Shown: in pieces, positions 43,862-46,460 of the stretch
Position numbering within the stretch: the stretch's first letter is position 1
Layout of the letters: each line of letters starts with the position of its first letter
Source of the DNA: an uncultured Lachnospiraceae bacterium
Lineage (GTDB): Bacteria; Bacillota; Clostridia; Lachnospirales; Lachnospiraceae
Reading direction: 5' to 3'
NCBI GenBank assembly: GCA_947363565.1
Contig: CANAPP010000023.1
Location: 1-46,460 of the forward strand
Length of the DNA stretch: 46,460 bases
Translations under genes and position numbers: made by a program
Notes under the pieces: model-generated
Told to the model about the DNA's origin: nothing
What the model saw: the letters and a program-made list of their open reading frames with translations, nothing else
Databases searched by the model: none

Positions 43862-45466
43862 ATGGCAGTTAAATATGTATTCGTTACCGGAGGCGTCGTA
43901 TCAGGTCTTGGCAAGGGCATCACCGCAGCGTCCTTAGGGCGTCTTCTTAAGGCGCGCGGTTACAAGGTGACCATGCAGAAGTTTGACCCTTACATCAACA
44001 TCGATCCCGGAACTATGAATCCGGTGCAGCACGGAGAAGTATTCGTCACCGATGACGGTGCAGAGACAGACCTTGACCTTGGACACTATGAACGGTTCAT
44101 CGATGAGAGCCTGAACAAGAATTCTAATGTCACCACCGGAAAAATCTACTGGTCTGTTCTCCAAAAAGAGCGCCGGGGAGATTTCGGCGGAGGCACCGTG
44201 CAGGTCATTCCTCACATTACTAATGAGATCAAGAGCCGCTTCCACCGCAACCCCGCTGCGAAGGATACAGAGATTGCCATCATTGAAGTAGGCGGAACCG
44301 TCGGTGATATCGAAAGCCAGCCTTTCCTTGAGTCCATCCGGCAGTTCCAGCATGAGAAAGGACACGATAATGTCGTCTTGATCCATGTTACCCTTATCCC
44401 GTATCTCCGCGCCTCACAAGAGATGAAAACAAAGCCTACGCAGGCCAGTGTCAAGGACCTGCAGGGAATGGGAATCTGGCCAGACATCCTTGTCTGCCGT
44501 TCCGAATATCCGTTAGACGACAGCATCCGGGATAAGATTGCGCTGTTCTGCAACGTTCCTTCTAAACATGTCCTCCAGAACTTAGACGTAGAATATCTGT
44601 ACGAAGCACCTCTCGCCATGGAAGAAGAGAATCTTGCCGGCGTCGTATGCGAATGTTTAAAGCTCGACTGCCCAGAGCCGGACTTAAAGGACTGGCGGGA
44701 GATGGTGGATTACCTGAAACATCCGACGACTGAGGTGACCGTAGCTCTTGTAGGAAAATATATCCAGCTCCATGATGCCTACATCAGCGTTGTGGAAGCT
44801 TTGAAACACGGCGGCATCTTTAACCATGCAACCGTGAATATCAAATGGATCGACTCCGAGTCTGTCACCGCTGACAATGCGTCTGAACTTTTCTCCGACG
44901 TCAGCGGAATCCTTGTGCCCGGCGGTTTCGGTAACCGGGGAATCGACGGAAAGCTTGAGGCCATCCATTACGCCCGCACAAACAATGTCCCCTTCCTGGG
45001 TCTGTGCCTTGGTATGCAGCTCTCTATCGTAGAGTTTGCCCGCAATGTCATCGGCTACCGGGATGCCCACAGTGCAGAGCTTGATCCTAACACCAGCCAC
45101 CCTGTCATCCATATTATGCCGGAGCAGATTGGCATAGAGGACATCGGCGGAACTTTAAGGCTTGGCGCCTATCCTTGTACACTCGATCCGGATTCAAAAG
45201 CGTATGAGATGTACAAGACCATGCAGATCAAAGAGCGTCACCGCCATCGCTATGAAGTGAACAATGATTACCGGGATGTGCTGACTGAACACGGCATGAG
45301 ACTTTCCGGCCTGTCACCTGACGGCAGGATTGTGGAGATGATCGAGATTCCGGAGCACCCGTGGTTTATCGCGACACAAGCCCATCCGGAGCTCAAATCA
45401 AGACCCAACAGACCACATCCATTATTCAAAGGTTTTATCGAAGCAGCGTTAAAATTCAGCTTCTGA
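43862..45466 (+). CDS. pyrG: CTP synthase
   Basis: Makes CTP from UTP, ATP and glutamine in the cytosol. 534 residues, normal length. The N-terminal amidoligase domain opens with [21 protein letters not shown] and [14 protein letters not shown]; the C-terminal class I glutamine amidotransferase has the nucleophile elbow GLCLGMQL and the His/Glu pair in [20 protein letters not shown] lies close to the ATG. I see no pyrG-type attenuator hairpin and no initial GGG(C) run to indicate reiterative-initiation control in the 54-base gap. Confidence 0.98.
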   Translation: MAVKYVFVTGGVVSGLGKGITAASLGRLLKARGYKVTMQKFDPYINIDPGTMNPVQHGEVFVTDDGAETDLDLGHYERFIDESLNKNSNVTTGKIYWSVLQKERRGDFGGGTVQVIPHITNEIKSRFHRNPAAKDTEIAIIEVGGTVGDIESQPFLESIRQFQHEKGHDNVVLIHVTLIPYLRASQEMKTKPTQASVKDLQGMGIWPDILVCRSEYPLDDSIRDKIALFCNVPSKHVLQNLDVEYLYEAPLAMEEENLAGVVCECLKLDCPEPDLKDWREMVDYLKHPTTEVTVALVGKYIQLHDAYISVVEALKHGGIFNHATVNIKWIDSESVTADNASELFSDVSGILVPGGFGNRGIDGKLEAIHYARTNNVPFLGLCLGMQLSIVEFARNVIGYRDAHSAELDPNTSHPVIHIMPEQIGIEDIGGTLRLGAYPCTLDPDSKAYEMYKTMQIKERHRHRYEVNNDYRDVLTEHGMRLSGLSPDGRIVEMIEIPEHPWFIATQAHPELKSRPNRPHPLFKGFIEAALKFSF

Positions 45467-45545
45467 GCTTCCTATACAAAGTTTTAGGAGCACCGCGTGC
45501 GCAGCTTTTGCAGCAGCACGGGACATGCCCGAAGGAGAAAACGAT

Positions 45546-45890
45546 ATGGCTTATGAAGAAAGAGTAAAAAACAGTGAACAAAGCTACCGGGTTGCCGCCA
45601 CGTATCGACTTCTGTGCCTGATTCCGGAAAATACTGAACTTTCTCTCACGGTCTGCGGCATAGAGCGCTGCGCCCCACTACAGTTCTACGGTCTCTGACA
45701 AAGAGATGATTACCATCTTTACTTCGTTCTTGACGGTAAAAGAATCTTAAAGATTGAGGACAAGTGCTACTATCCTCATTGGGGCTAGGTATTCGTTGGG
45801 CCCCTTGACATAGACATCCACTATTACTGTGATGATACTGAGCCTTGGCATTGCACCTGTCTCTCCACGTCACAGATGATACAAAAAATA
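45546..45890 (+). pseudogene. AraC-family regulator, 5' remnant with in-frame stops
   Basis: A start ATG with GAAGGAG upstream opens MAYEERVKNSEQSYRVAATY, then LTVCGIERCAP, DYHLYFVLDGKRILKIEDKCYY and VFVGPLDIDIHYYCDDTEPWH, the cupin-type N-terminal domain of AraC regulators (effector-binding half). In-frame stops interrupt it at 45696, 45786 and 45891, with no frameshift needed between them. The C-terminal HTH half (about 100 residues) is missing. It is plainly dead; stops by point mutation suggest relatively mild decay. Confidence 0.75.
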
Positions 45891-45893
45891 TAG

Positions 45894-46010
45894 CTTGCAC
45901 TAAACCCTTACACGGTTGTATTATGTGAGTAAGTCTTATTGTAGCTAAAGACTACACGATTACTCCACGTTGCTACACACTTTAACACGATTACTACAAT
46001 ACATATAACA
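45894..46010. repeat. AT-rich stretch with a short direct repeat
   Basis: CACGATTACT occurs at 45955 and 45986, 31 bases apart, among AT-rich sequence with many CTACAC/TTACAC words. No gene seen. Confidence 0.3.
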
Positions 46011-46245
46011 CTGCCTCTGTCCAACTATACATATGTGCGGAGCGGCTGGATTGATATATATTATGGCATCTCAGAGGGCGCTGGCGGCTATGGCCGTGTG
46101 TGGTCTAGTATATCTCGATCAGGCATCGCACTTGCCTACGTCCTAGACTTCGTTAGCTCCGGCATCAATCCTTCAGGCAACGGCGGTCGCTACCATGCTT
46201 TCCCCGTCCGTTGCAGGCTCTGTGGTGTTTGTTCTGGTAATGATA
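46011..46245 (+). pseudogene. Fragment of a DUF1566/FISUMP-like lectin-type domain
   Basis: The frame reads YVRSGWIDIYYGISEGAGG, GRVWSSIS..., AYVLDFVSSGINPSGNGGRYHAFPVRC. This matches the pattern of the C-terminal domain of DUF1566/Fibrobacter-succinogenes paralogous-type surface proteins (YVRSG..., YWSS..., FxVRC). No start with a ribosome site and no N-terminal exporter or stalk region is present; the open frame continues to 46448 with sequence of no recognised kind. A remnant or a very short piece of a gene disrupted by the same erosion as the AraC gene. Confidence 0.5.
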
Positions 46246-46460
46246 TGTGTCCTTACTTCCAGCAGAACGTGCCGATATGCGTCAGGGAAGCTAAGAAAGT
46301 GTCTCTAAAACGACTGGAATGTGGCAGATTGCGTCGGGGAAATACTATTGTTAAACCTTCCATTGCGTCGTTAGCTCACTCAAAACAAAAGCCCATTGAT
46401 ATGATACCTCAAAATCCTTCCGTAAAAAGCTTAACAAAGCAGGGATGAGACAAAGCATGT

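Overview
The window reads as chromosomal DNA from an anaerobic Bacillota, most likely a Lachnospiraceae (Clostridium cluster XIVa) gut bacterium. The grounds are moderate GC, strong AGGAGG-type ribosome sites, a T-box in front of pheS, a CIRCE element at htpG, a SpoIID-family protein, ATP-type pckA, the clostridial glgC/glgD pair, a DUF6465-type protein and UPF0371/DUF1846 next to pyrG. This placement is inference from gene content; no 16S or similar marker is present.

Layout. 1-7.2 kb (minus strand): pheS with a full T-box leader, a HAD phosphatase and YihY-type membrane protein pair, htpG under a perfect CIRCE operator, a SpoIID/LytB-domain protein, and a 6S-like structured RNA divergent from pckA. 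7.2-12.8 kb: pckA with a strong terminator, then leuC-leuD-thrC-small membrane protein (minus). 12.8-18.1 kb: a 900-residue cell-wall-anchored adhesin (thioester domain, SpaA/Cna-B-like domains, T-Q ester domain, Glu-Glu-Pro stalk, sorting signal), divergent from Fur-controlled feoA-feoB. 18.1-25.0 kb: PHP phosphoesterase, membrane protein with a decarboxylase-like GADGPT motif, DUF6465-type protein, ArsP_2-type exporter, cytidylate-kinase-like protein, and glgC-glgD.

25.0-35.7 kb is the accessory heart of the window. A lone large serine recombinase gene is bracketed by two copies of a short dispersed repeat and lies between two truncated gene remnants that point outward. Next to it is a four-gene operon, read jetD-jetA-jetB-jetC. 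It encodes a Wadjet-type SMC-like plasmid-defence complex: an SMC-like ATPase of 1507 residues, two accessory (kleisin/KITE-like) subunits and a Toprim nuclease.

35.7-41.0 kb: a response regulator and kinase upstream of an ABC exporter whose promoter carries a probable response-regulator site, followed on the same strand by an ECF sigma factor, an RsgI-like anti-sigma factor and a His-rich secreted peptide. 41.0-42.3 kb is decayed: an XRE regulator next to a DndC stub and scrambled frames, probably the wreck of a defence or mobile locus. 42.3-45.5 kb: DUF1846 and pyrG. 45.5-46.5 kb: eroded sequence with an AraC-family pseudogene killed by in-frame stops and a fragment of a DUF1566/FISUMP-like lectin-type domain.

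The best candidate for an unusual system is the Wadjet-like operon. It belongs to a known defence class, but its gene order, its Asp-Asn Walker B and its location beside a recombinase and gene wrecks deserve attention. The covalent-adhesin gene and the ECF/RsgI-like/His-peptide set are the next most interesting.
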